A stretch of DNA of 64,000 bases, taken from assembly GCA_025462865.1 (NCBI GenBank), contig JAOAPI010000128.1:1-64000 (forward strand). Reading direction: 5' to 3'. Origin of the DNA: Candidatus Sulfotelmatobacter sp. (lineage in GTDB: Bacteria; Acidobacteriota; Terriglobia; Terriglobales; Acidobacteriaceae). The first letter of the stretch is position 1, and the number at the start of each line of letters is the position of its first letter. Below the pieces are notes generated by a model. That model was not told where the DNA came from. It saw nothing but the letters and a program-made list of their open reading frames with translations, and ran no database searches. Shown piece after piece: positions 29,485 through 37,469 of the stretch. The translations under genes and the position numbers were made by a program.

Positions 29485-29558
29485 CCACGAATCACCACGG
29501 ATTCACACGGATAAAACAATTGCCCAAAAATCCGTGAAGATCCGTGCAAATCCGCGGC
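29485..29558. repeat. Palindromic repeat between ftsW and murG
   Basis: CCACGGATTCACACGGAT on the left (about 29494-29512) and ATCCGTGAAGATCCGTGC plus AAATCCGCGGC on the right (29530-29558) form an imperfect inverted repeat. The words are those of the repeat at 28293, so it is a second, more decayed copy. Confidence 0.7.
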
Positions 29559-29568
29559 AAAAATTTTC

Positions 29569-30660
29569 TTACTCTGCCTGCTTCGTTATATTCAACAGCA
29601 CTCCCACACATGCCAGCGTCACAAACAGCGACGACCCACCGTAGGACACTAGTGGCAGCGGAATGCCTTTCGTCGGCATCATCCCCAGCACCACGCTGAT
29701 ATTGATGAACGCCTGCAGCACCACCATGCTGGTAATTCCCACAGCAAGATATCTTCCAAAAACATCCTCGGTCCGCCACGAAGCCCGCATCCCGCGCCAA
29801 AGAAAGATGGCAAACAACATCACCACAAACATCGCTCCCAGCAGGCCCAACTCTTCGGCGGTCACGGCGAAAATGAAATCGGTATGCGGCTCCGGCAGAT
29901 AAAACAGTTTCTGCTTCCCCTCCATCAGGCCGGTGCCGGTTATTCCACCCGTTCCTACCGCAATCAGCGACTGAATAATGTGGAACCCGGTCCTCTGTCG
30001 ATCGGCATATGGATTCATAAACGCGAGAATGCGGTCGCGGCGCCAGCTCACATGAAAAATCAGGAAATACAGCGGCAGCAGCGATGCCCCAAACGCGTAC
30101 CCGAAATACCGCAGCCGCATTCCAGCCACATATAAAATGCATGCCGCGATTCCAGCACACGCGATCGCGGTGCCCAGATCAGGCTGCAACACAATCAACC
30201 CCAGCAACAGCAGGACCGGCGCCGCTGCCGGCGCCAGCGTACTTCGCCAGTCGTCCATTGCTTTGAGGCGGCCTGCCAGAAAATAGGCGAGAAACAAAAT
30301 CAATGCGGGCTTCGCCAACTCTGAAGGCTGAAACGAAAATCCACCCGCGTGAAGCCAGCGGTGCGTATTGTGCGACCGGTCCAGAAAGAAAACGGAAATC
30401 AACAGCAGCGTCGTAATTCCCAGGAACGAAAACACCAGCGCCGGATGCTTGTAGCGTCGGTAATCTACCCGCATCGCCACCACCATCGCCACCAGCCCCG
30501 CCGCCGCCCAGATCAACTGCTTCGACAAAAACGCATATGGAGACCCAAATCGTTCCCGCGCCATCACCGCCGATGCCGAAAACACCATCACCAGCCCCAC
30601 AAACACCAACAGCATGGTGACAGTAAACAGCCAGCGATCCACACTCACCCGCTTTGCCAT
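29569..30660 (-). CDS. ftsW: SEDS-family cell wall polymerase FtsW
   Basis: A 363-residue polytopic membrane protein with about ten predicted helices, of the SEDS family that polymerises glycan strands from lipid II with a partner class B PBP. Family blocks are visible: FSASAVMARERFGSPYAFLSKQLIW near the N-terminus, GFSFQPSELAKPALILFLA, LQPDLGTA, and near the C-terminus LPLVSYGGSS. It lies between murD and murG, as is usual for ftsW. Its cognate PBP (ftsI) is not in the window, unless the atypical transpeptidase gene at 20135-21451 fills that role. Confidence 0.94.
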   Translation of the reverse strand: MAKRVSVDRWLFTVTMLLVFVGLVMVFSASAVMARERFGSPYAFLSKQLIWAAAGLVAMVVAMRVDYRRYKHPALVFSFLGITTLLLISVFFLDRSHNTHRWLHAGGFSFQPSELAKPALILFLAYFLAGRLKAMDDWRSTLAPAAAPVLLLLGLIVLQPDLGTAIACAGIAACILYVAGMRLRYFGYAFGASLLPLYFLIFHVSWRRDRILAFMNPYADRQRTGFHIIQSLIAVGTGGITGTGLMEGKQKLFYLPEPHTDFIFAVTAEELGLLGAMFVVMLFAIFLWRGMRASWRTEDVFGRYLAVGITSMVVLQAFINISVVLGMMPTKGIPLPLVSYGGSSLFVTLACVGVLLNITKQAE

Positions 30661-30893
30661 GGGAATTCATTTCACCACGGAGTCGCGGAAGTTCGAAAAA
30701 GGAATTGCTGATTGTTAATTTTTGATTGTTGATTGTCTTGGTTCGGGAGTAGATCGAGACGACAGCCGTGTCATCCCAAGCGTAGCCAGTGCTTCGCGAG
30801 CGCGAAGCATTTGCGAAGTCGAAGGACCCCTTGCAACCGTGCATTGCCGGCGCCCTCTAGAGGCGTTCCTACGACTGGCGCCTTTTTGTTTTC
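30661..30893. repeat. Spacer between murD and ftsW with a TGTCATCC-type repeat
   Basis: The 233-base spacer holds an AT-rich stretch of ATTGTTGATTG-like words (30705-30738) and, at about 30769-30829, a repeat of the form TGTCATCC...GTGCTTCGCG-AG-CGCGAAGCAT...GAAGGACCCC with a 10-base hairpin. The same skeleton recurs at 34951-35012. Confidence 0.65.
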
Positions 30894-32252
30894 TTACACA
30901 ACGCTATGATTTAAAACATCCACGATCTCCTTAAACACCTGCCCCCGATGTTCATAACTCCTAAACTGATCGAAGCTCGCGCAAGCCGGAGCCAGCAACA
31001 CAACATCACCCGCCTCGGCCACCGCGTTCGCCTTCCGCAAAGCGTTTTCCAAAGTCTCCGCATGAACAATCTCAACACCTTTAATCTGTGACTCGATCTT
31101 CTCCGCAGCAGCCCCAATCGTATACACACGCTTGACCCTCTGTCGCAAAAGGTCATTCAACACGCTGTAGTCGCTGCCCTTGTCCTTGCCCCCGAGAATA
31201 AGGTGGATGTTTCCCGGAAAGGATTCCAGCGCCTTGATCGTCGCATCCACGTTCGTGGCCTTTGAATCGTTGTAGTAATCTACGCCGCGGATCGTTGCCA
31301 CAAACTCCAGGCGATGCTCAACCGCTTTGAACTCCCGCACCGCCTGCCGGATCTTCTCCGGCGCACATCCCATCAGGGCGCCCGCACACACCGCCCCTAG
31401 CACGTTCTCCAGATTGTGCGCGCCCTTTAGCGGAATCTCCGAAACCATCATGATTTCCCGCTGCTGTATTCCGTCTCGAAATAGAATATTTCCGTCGCGC
31501 ACCCACGCTCCCTGCTTCACTTCTTTCTGCCGGCTGAACCAGAACACTTGCGCCCGCGTCCGCGCCGCCATCGCCACGCAGGCAGGATCATCCGCGTTGA
31601 GAAGCGCGAAGTCACTGCTCTGCTGATTTTCAAACATCCGCGCCTTGGCATCTACATATGCTTCAAACGTCCGGTGCCGGTCCAGATGATCGGGCGTCAC
31701 ATTCAGAACCACCGCAACTTTTGGACGAAACGTCTTGATAGTCTCCAATTGGAAGCTCGACACTTCCAGCACAATCACAGTGTCCGGCGTAGCACGCTCC
31801 GCCAGCGAGATCGCCGGAGTGCCAATATTCCCACCGACCAGCGTCGGCAAACCGCCCGCCGCCAAAATATCGCCGGTAAGCGTGGTCGTCGTAGTCTTAC
31901 CGTTCGAGCCAGTTATCGCCACGATCGGCCCGGGCAGATACTGCGCTGCCAGTTCGATCTCGCCGATTACGGGCTCTCCAAGGGACCGGGCATGCACCAG
32001 CAGCGGCGCGTCCACGGGAACTCCCGGGCTCACCACAATCAAATCCTGCTCGCGAAATGTTCGCTCCCCGTGCCCGCCCGTCTCAACCGTAATCCCATGA
32101 TCAAGCAGCGCCGGAATCTCATTGCGCAGCTCATCTCCGCTCTTCGCATCCGAAACCGTAACCCGCGCCCCGCGCTCTTTCAAGAACAGCGCCGACGCCA
32201 CCCCGGATTTGCCAAGCCCCACCACCAGCACGCGTTTGTTGTTAAGTTCCAT
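30894..32252 (-). CDS. murD: UDP-N-acetylmuramoylalanine--D-glutamate ligase MurD
   Basis: A 452-residue cytoplasmic Mur ligase that adds D-Glu to UDP-MurNAc-L-Ala. Motifs are N-terminal VLVVGLGKSGVASALFL (residues 8-24), the P-loop ITGSNGKTTTTTL (about 113), VLEVSSFQLE (about 160), NVTPDHLDRH (about 183) and, in the C-terminal domain, YYNDSKATNVDAT and LILGGKDKGSDY. Length is normal. It follows mraY, with a 154-base palindromic spacer. Confidence 0.96.
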   Translation of the reverse strand: MELNNKRVLVVGLGKSGVASALFLKERGARVTVSDAKSGDELRNEIPALLDHGITVETGGHGERTFREQDLIVVSPGVPVDAPLLVHARSLGEPVIGEIELAAQYLPGPIVAITGSNGKTTTTTLTGDILAAGGLPTLVGGNIGTPAISLAERATPDTVIVLEVSSFQLETIKTFRPKVAVVLNVTPDHLDRHRTFEAYVDAKARMFENQQSSDFALLNADDPACVAMAARTRAQVFWFSRQKEVKQGAWVRDGNILFRDGIQQREIMMVSEIPLKGAHNLENVLGAVCAGALMGCAPEKIRQAVREFKAVEHRLEFVATIRGVDYYNDSKATNVDATIKALESFPGNIHLILGGKDKGSDYSVLNDLLRQRVKRVYTIGAAAEKIESQIKGVEIVHAETLENALRKANAVAEAGDVVLLAPACASFDQFRSYEHRGQVFKEIVDVLNHSVV

Positions 32253-32262
32253 TGATTTTCAT

Positions 32263-32399
32263 TTCACCACAGAGTCACAGAGACACAGAGAAAATCAACA
32301 CCAGGTCTTTGTCTTTCAGCACCGCTGTAGTTTGGTGTCCGTCCTCGGAGGTTTTTCTTTGTCTTGCTTTTCTCTGTGCCTCTGTGACTCTGTGGTGAA
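32263..32399. repeat. Near-perfect 32-base inverted repeat between mraY and murD
   Basis: Left arm 32263-32294 (TTCACCACAGAGTCACAGAG then ACACAGAGAAAA) and right arm 32368-32399 are reverse complements with one mismatch, separated by 73 bases. The element fills almost the whole spacer. Confidence 0.9.
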
Positions 32400-32406
32400 T
32401 GATTTC

Positions 32407-33540
32407 CTATCTCAGCTTCAAAGTCGTCAACGCAAACAACGCAAACACCAGCGACGCAATCCAAAAGCGCACAATAATTTTCGACTCCGACCATCCCATC
32501 AATTCGAAATGATGGTGGATCGGCGCCATCTTGAAAATCCGCTTCTTGCGCAGTTTGTACGATCCCACCTGCAGGATCACCGACACCGCCTCGATCACGA
32601 ACACTCCGCCGATAAACGGTAGCAGAAGCTCCTGCTTGATGATCACCGCAACCGTCCCAATCGCGCCGCCCAGCGCCAGCGATCCCACATCGCCCATGAA
32701 CACTTCCGCGGGATGCGCGTTGTACCACAGGAATCCAATCGACGATCCCACCATCGCCCCACAGAAAATTGTCAGTTCACCCACTTGCGGCATGCGCGGA
32801 ATTTCCAGATAAGTCGCAAAAGTCGCGTGCCCACTCACATACGTCAGCACGGTCAGCGCGCCCGCGGCAATCACCGTGCAGCCGATCGCCAAGCCATCGA
32901 GTCCGTCCGTAAGATTCACCGCGTTGCTCGACCCAACGATCACCAGTGCCACGAACCCTATGAAGGGCAGAAAAGCCAGCGGCCACAAATGCGGAAACCG
33001 CTCCAAAGTCTGCACCACCAGATCAGGATGAAACTGCTTGATGAACGGCACAATCAGCCTGGTCGAATACATTCCATAAGTCTGCATTGCGATCAACATC
33101 ACGGCGATCACAATGCTGGTGGCGATTTGCAGTCCCAGCTTCGCCCGACCGGTCAGGCCAAGGTTTCGGCGATGCACCACTTTGGTGTAATCGTCGGTAA
33201 ATCCAATCGCCGCAAATGCGCACGTGGCAAATATCGCGATCCATACAAACCGGTTCGTGAGGTCCGCCCACAGCAGTGTAGGCACAACAATGGCGATGGC
33301 AATCAGCAAACCGCCCATGGTAGGCGTGCCCGCTTTTTTCTGGTGAGCCTTCGGACCCTCTTCGCGAATGTATTGTCCGATCTGGAATTCGCGCAGCCGG
33401 TTGATGACCAGTGGCCCCACGATGAGCGCGGTAAACAGTGCGGTAAGGCTGGCAAATGCTGTGCGGAACGTCAGGTAACGAAAAATGCGGAATGGCGGAA
33501 AATAATGTTGCAGCTTCACAAACAACAGCCAGTAGAGCAA
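32407..33540 (-). CDS. mraY: Phospho-N-acetylmuramoyl-pentapeptide transferase MraY
   Basis: A 377-residue polytopic membrane enzyme that transfers phospho-MurNAc-pentapeptide to undecaprenyl phosphate, giving lipid I. The start is a TTG at 33540, supported by GGAGG five bases upstream. Family motifs are GTPTMGGLLI (about 71), the Asp pair in GFTDDYTKV (about 113), NAVNLTDGLDGLA (about 209) and MAPIHHHFELMGW (about 340). About ten membrane helices. It starts 23 bases after murF and is clearly in the same transcript. Confidence 0.96.
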   Translation of the reverse strand: MLYWLLFVKLQHYFPPFRIFRYLTFRTAFASLTALFTALIVGPLVINRLREFQIGQYIREEGPKAHQKKAGTPTMGGLLIAIAIVVPTLLWADLTNRFVWIAIFATCAFAAIGFTDDYTKVVHRRNLGLTGRAKLGLQIATSIVIAVMLIAMQTYGMYSTRLIVPFIKQFHPDLVVQTLERFPHLWPLAFLPFIGFVALVIVGSSNAVNLTDGLDGLAIGCTVIAAGALTVLTYVSGHATFATYLEIPRMPQVGELTIFCGAMVGSSIGFLWYNAHPAEVFMGDVGSLALGGAIGTVAVIIKQELLLPFIGGVFVIEAVSVILQVGSYKLRKKRIFKMAPIHHHFELMGWSESKIIVRFWIASLVFALFALTTLKLR

Positions 33541-33563
33541 TCAGCCTCCGTCCCGCGATCGTT

Positions 33564-34943
33564 TCAATTTCTGCCGTCGCGACGAGTCTTCCAAATTTCC
33601 AGCGCCTTCTCCAACTTCACGCCGCGTGACGCTTTCAACAGCACCAGGTCGCCATCCCGCGCCTCGCGCGCCAGCCACGCCCCAGCTTCCTCGGAATCCG
33701 CCACGAATTCGGCTCGCATCCCCGACTGCTTCGCCGCGTCCACCATCGCCTCAGCCAGTCCGCGTACTCCCAGCAGGACATCGATCTTCTTGTCCGCAAT
33801 GTGGTGCCCCGCCTGACGGTGCATCGCTTCGCCTGCGGGTCCAAGTTCCAACATCTCGCCCGCCACCACAATGCGCCGCTTCGCTGGCATCGCAGCTAGG
33901 GCATCCACCATTGCGTCAAGCGCCTTCGGATTCGAATTGTAGCAATCGTTGATCGCCGTGATGTTACCCAGTTGGACTACCTGCCCGCGCTTCTCCGCCG
34001 GAGCCAAAGTAGCCAGCGCCGCCACTGCCTCGGAAGGCTTCAATCCGCGTTCTAATCCCACAGCGACTGCTGCCAGCGCATTGAGCACATTGTGCTCGCC
34101 AACCAGCGGCAACACTGCATGTTCGCGGACGCTCCCGATCACGACGTCGAACTCGACTCCTTCTTTTCCCTTTGACTGAATGCCTTCCGCGCGCACATCC
34201 GCCGTTCCCCGCGTGCCATACATTACAACTTTACCTTTGAAGCCTCGTCCAAACTGCGATACGTAATCATCGTCGCCATTCAACACCGCCGTGCCGCTCG
34301 CCGGCAGCGACTCCACCAGTTCATATTTCGCGCGCGCAATCCCAGCCAGCGAATCAAAAAACTCCAAATGGACTGGCGCCACATTGGTCACTACACCAAT
34401 CTCCGGCTGCGCGATCTTCGCCAACGCCCGGATTTCGCCCGCGTGCGACATTCCCATTTCAATCACCGCCACGTCATACTCCGGTTCTAGTTTCAGCAGC
34501 ATCAGCGGCAATCCAAAATGATTATTGAAGTTCCCTTCGGACTTCAACACCCGAAACCGTGCGCTCAACACATGCGCAATGGCTTCCTTCGTAGTCGTCT
34601 TCCCTGCCGACCCAGTTACCGCGATTAACGGCTTGCCCCACCGTTTTCGTACGGCAGTGGCCAGGGTTTGCAGCGCCGCCAGCGTGTCTTCCACCGCCAG
34701 CAACCGCGCTTTTTTCGAATAGCGCCCCAATTGGTCTCTGCGCACTACCGCCCCTACCGCACCTTTTTTCAAAGCCTGTTCAACGAAATCGTGCCCGTCC
34801 AACCGCTCGCCTTTCACCGCAAAGAAAAGCTGGCCGGGACCCACCGTCCGCGAATCGATCGAATACCCTTCCGCCAGTTCGTCGAACCCGAACTCGCCCG
34901 ACGCGGAAACGAACCCAGCAATTTTGGAAAGCGTAAGCTTCAT
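33564..34943 (-). CDS. murF: UDP-N-acetylmuramoyl-tripeptide--D-alanyl-D-alanine ligase MurF
   Basis: A 459-residue cytoplasmic ligase that adds D-Ala-D-Ala to the UDP-MurNAc-tripeptide. Motifs are the N-terminal SIDSRTVGPGQLFFAVKGERLDGHDF block (about 28-54), P-loop VTGSAGKTTTKEAIAHVL (about 108), VIEMGMSHAGEI (about 161), VTNVAPVHLEFF and, in the C-terminal domain, NDCYNSNPKALDAM and VAGEMLELG. Length normal. It lies between murE and mraY. Confidence 0.96.
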   Translation of the reverse strand: MKLTLSKIAGFVSASGEFGFDELAEGYSIDSRTVGPGQLFFAVKGERLDGHDFVEQALKKGAVGAVVRRDQLGRYSKKARLLAVEDTLAALQTLATAVRKRWGKPLIAVTGSAGKTTTKEAIAHVLSARFRVLKSEGNFNNHFGLPLMLLKLEPEYDVAVIEMGMSHAGEIRALAKIAQPEIGVVTNVAPVHLEFFDSLAGIARAKYELVESLPASGTAVLNGDDDYVSQFGRGFKGKVVMYGTRGTADVRAEGIQSKGKEGVEFDVVIGSVREHAVLPLVGEHNVLNALAAVAVGLERGLKPSEAVAALATLAPAEKRGQVVQLGNITAINDCYNSNPKALDAMVDALAAMPAKRRIVVAGEMLELGPAGEAMHRQAGHHIADKKIDVLLGVRGLAEAMVDAAKQSGMRAEFVADSEEAGAWLAREARDGDLVLLKASRGVKLEKALEIWKTRRDGRN

Positions 34944-34950
34944 TAGCTCT

Positions 34951-35012
34951 TGTCATCCTGAGCGAGGATTGTGCTTCGCGACAGCGAAGCACAACCGCAG
35001 TCGAAGGACCCA
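34951..35012. repeat. TGTCATCC-type palindromic repeat between murE and murF
   Basis: TGTCATCCTGAGCGAGGA is followed by the perfect 11-base hairpin TTGTGCTTCGC-GACA-GCGAAGCACAA and then GCAGTCGAAGGACCC. It has the same layout as the repeat at 30769-30829. Confidence 0.8.
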
Positions 35013-35100
35013 TTGCCCGCACGCACCATCAGCGCACCCGCAAGGAATTTCTGCCAACGCTCGTCTCTGACGCTTTTCGTCTACCCAACGTGCGCAACAC

Positions 35101-36612
35101 TCAACTCCCCGCCTTCGCAGCCTCGCACTCAAATCCCGCCGCCCGCAGCGCCCCTCGCGCTATCTCCACATCATCAAATGGAGCGGCTCCATCCCGCGTA
35201 ACCTGAACCTTCTCGTGCCCCTTCCCCGCTAGCAACACAATGTCCCCCGGTCGCGCTTCGCCAATTGCCAGGGCAATCGCCCTGCGCCGGTCCGGTTCGA
35301 CGCTGTATTTCACTCCAGACTTCTGCAACCCAACCACCGCATCATTAATAATGGCCAGCGGATCCTCGCTGCGCGGATTGTCCGACGTCAGCACTACGAA
35401 GTCGCTTCCCCGTCCCGCAGCCTCGCCCATCAACGGCCGCTTCTTCCGGTCCCGATCGCCGCCGCATCCAAACACCGTCAACACTCGCCCCTTCAGTCCC
35501 GCGCGGGAAGCCAACTCCCGCGCCAGCGTAGTCAGGTTTCGCAACGCGTCATCTGTATGCGCGTAATCCACAACAACAGTGAAAGGCTGTCCACAATCGA
35601 CGCGTTCAAATCTTCCGGGGACACAGGCTAGCTTGTCGATTCCCGCCGCAATGGCCTGCGTCGAGCATCCCCGCGCATAGCACGCCCCCGCCGCCGCCAG
35701 AATGTTGTACACATTCACGCGCCCAATCAGCGCCGAGAACACGGCAATCTTTCCTGCCGGCGTAACCAGATCAAACCGCGTGCCACGCGTTGTGATCTCA
35801 ACCTTCTCAGCGTGCAGGTCCCATCGCTGCCAACCATATTTCAGTACTACCGAACTGCGCTTCCGGCTGAACTCCGCGAGCTTCGCTCCCGACTCATCGT
35901 CTACATTGGTCACGACCGCTCGCGGCGCATCCGTACCGCAGCCTTCAAACAGCGCCTTTTTCGCCGCGAAATATTCTTCCATAGTCTTGTGATAATCGAG
36001 ATGATCACGGGTCAGATTAGTAAACACGGCTACATCAAACGGCACACCATACACGCGCTCCTGCGCCAGCGCGTGCGATGAAACCTCCATCACAACCTCG
36101 GTCGCTCCGTTGCCCAATGCTTCATTCAATATCCGATTCAGGTCTAGCGCCTCCGGCGTAGTATGCGGCGCAGGTAGGACCTTGCCGGCCACGTGATACT
36201 CAATCGTCCCAATCAGCGCACTCTTTCGGCCCGCCGCATTCAGAATCGCTTCCACTAAAAACGCGGTCGTACTTTTTCCATTTGTCCCGGTAATTCCCGT
36301 GACCGCAATTCGTTCCGCCGGCTTTTTATAAAAATTCGCGCTGATCCGCGCCAGCGCCCGCCGCCCATGTGGCACCAGCGCCCAGCCCACTCCCGTGCGC
36401 TGCTTCTCCTCCGCCGAGTCCGTTACTACCGCCGCCGCTCCCGCCTTAATTGCCTGATCGATAAACCGGTTTCCGTCGATGGATTCCCCACGCATCGCCA
36501 CGAATACGCACCCCGGCTTCACCCGCCGCGAGTCGTATTCCACACTACTCACGCCCGGATCCCCGCTTTGCGCGAGGACTTCCGCTCCATCCAGCACCTG
36601 TTGGAAGGTCAT
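35101..36612 (-). CDS. murE: UDP-N-acetylmuramoyl-tripeptide synthetase MurE, meso-diaminopimelate type
   Basis: A 503-residue cytoplasmic ligase. Motifs are VSSVEYDSRRVKPGCVFVAMRGESIDGN (about 21-48), P-loop GTNGKSTTAFLVEAIL (about 108), VMEVSSHALAQERV (about 157) and FTNLTRDHLDYH. The C-terminal DNPRSEDP (about 405) is the DNPR signature of ligases that add meso-diaminopimelate, so the cell wall should be DAP-type. It is the first gene of the division cluster here; ftsI and ftsL are not upstream. Confidence 0.96.
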   Translation of the reverse strand: MTFQQVLDGAEVLAQSGDPGVSSVEYDSRRVKPGCVFVAMRGESIDGNRFIDQAIKAGAAAVVTDSAEEKQRTGVGWALVPHGRRALARISANFYKKPAERIAVTGITGTNGKSTTAFLVEAILNAAGRKSALIGTIEYHVAGKVLPAPHTTPEALDLNRILNEALGNGATEVVMEVSSHALAQERVYGVPFDVAVFTNLTRDHLDYHKTMEEYFAAKKALFEGCGTDAPRAVVTNVDDESGAKLAEFSRKRSSVVLKYGWQRWDLHAEKVEITTRGTRFDLVTPAGKIAVFSALIGRVNVYNILAAAGACYARGCSTQAIAAGIDKLACVPGRFERVDCGQPFTVVVDYAHTDDALRNLTTLARELASRAGLKGRVLTVFGCGGDRDRKKRPLMGEAAGRGSDFVVLTSDNPRSEDPLAIINDAVVGLQKSGVKYSVEPDRRRAIALAIGEARPGDIVLLAGKGHEKVQVTRDGAAPFDDVEIARGALRAAGFECEAAKAGS

Positions 36613-36620
36613 TACCCGGA

Positions 36621-36626
36621 ATTATA
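36621..36626 (-). promoter_or_regulatory. Possible -10 box very close to the murE start
   Basis: On the minus strand a perfect TATAAT lies eight bases before the murE ATG, with no ribosome site between and no good -35 match. If used, the transcript would be nearly leaderless. The rest of the 248-base divergent spacer (36613-36860) shows nothing else. Confidence 0.25.
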
Positions 36627-36860
36627 TGGCACGAAGACTAGCGAGATTGTCTTTGGGACTGCCTTTGGGAGGCACACTACACTATCGCCCACAGATCGAA
36701 ATGGGCACCACTTCAGTTGTGCCGTAAGTCCGGCAAAATTGAGCGCGGCTTCAACCGCTGAGGTGACCTCTCGGACGCGCCCGTTGTTCAACCACAAGCC
36801 ACCGGCCACGTTACCAACGGCACGTTCTCCCGCTCGCCTCCAGGCGCTAACATTCTTTCC

Positions 36861-37043
36861 ATGTCCACCGGAACTGGCCACGCTAAATCCCGCTGCGCAC
36901 AATGCGAAATGCCCGAAGGTCAGTGTGAGTGCGATAAGTATTGTTGCCTATGCCAGACCGCGCTCGATGTTCGCATCTGTCAGGACGGCCTCATGTACTG
37001 TGAACCCTGCCGCAGCGCCTGCGATTACAAAACCTCGGATTAA
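36861..37043 (+). CDS. Cys-rich mini-protein, probable zinc binder
   Basis: A 60-residue protein with twelve-residue spacing of Cys pairs: CAQC (13-16), then GQCECDKYCCLC (21-32), C at 40 and CEPC (48-51). The paired Cys pattern suggests one or two structural zinc sites, as in treble-clef or zinc-ribbon mini-proteins. I have an impression of similar short proteins in acidobacterial genomes but know no function. It is transcribed away from murE. A larger frame covering the area (from 36367) overlaps murE and is not credible. Confidence 0.55.
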   Translation: MSTGTGHAKSRCAQCEMPEGQCECDKYCCLCQTALDVRICQDGLMYCEPCRSACDYKTSD

Positions 37044-37110
37044 GCGGCAACATTCCACCGGCCAAGCGAGTCTAAGTTTCAGACTCTGCGATTTCACAAG
37101 GACGGCCGCA

Positions 37111-37449
37111 ATGCCCGAGAACCGAAAACCCTCCGACGCATCTCCCGACAATTCCCTGGAAAGAGACCCTCAACTCGAAACCGATGAGCAGGCACAGCTC
37201 GATGAACTTGGAGACGATCCCGCGGAGGTCGGTGCGCGCAGCGCAGGCCAATCCGGAGGCTCTCAGGGTCTTTCCCACATTGCCGAAGCGAACGAGGAAA
37301 GCGTTGAAGAATTAGCCGATACCGACCAGGCATTTGAAAGCGCCGCAGTCGAAGGGATTGAAGATGCCGCCGACCATCCTGAACGTCCCACACATACCCA
37401 CGAAGAATACGGCCGCCCAGACGACGTGCCGCCAAGAAAAATAGCGTAG
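37111..37449 (+). CDS. Acidic hypothetical protein
   Basis: A 112-residue, very acidic protein starting at ATG 37111 with AAGGAC about nine bases upstream. It is rich in Glu, Asp, Ala and Gln, with the blocks ARSAGQSGGSQGLSHIAEANEESVEELADTDQ split over residues 45-76 and a C-terminal THTHEEYGRPDDVPP. It appears largely disordered, with no signal peptide. It resembles small acidic conserved proteins of soil bacteria, but I do not assign a function. It is convergent with the mutase gene, 20 bases apart. Confidence 0.5.
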   Translation: MPENRKPSDASPDNSLERDPQLETDEQAQLDELGDDPAEVGARSAGQSGGSQGLSHIAEANEESVEELADTDQAFESAAVEGIEDAADHPERPTHTHEEYGRPDDVPPRKIA

Positions 37450-37469
37450 CTCAAATCTCGGCACAGAGT

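Noticed and set aside
36367..37449. A 360-codon plus-strand frame spanning the murE start and two small genes
   Set aside because: Its first part is antisense to the well-supported murE and has a non-protein-like composition. Only the last 112 codons, after an internal ATG with a ribosome site, look genuine.
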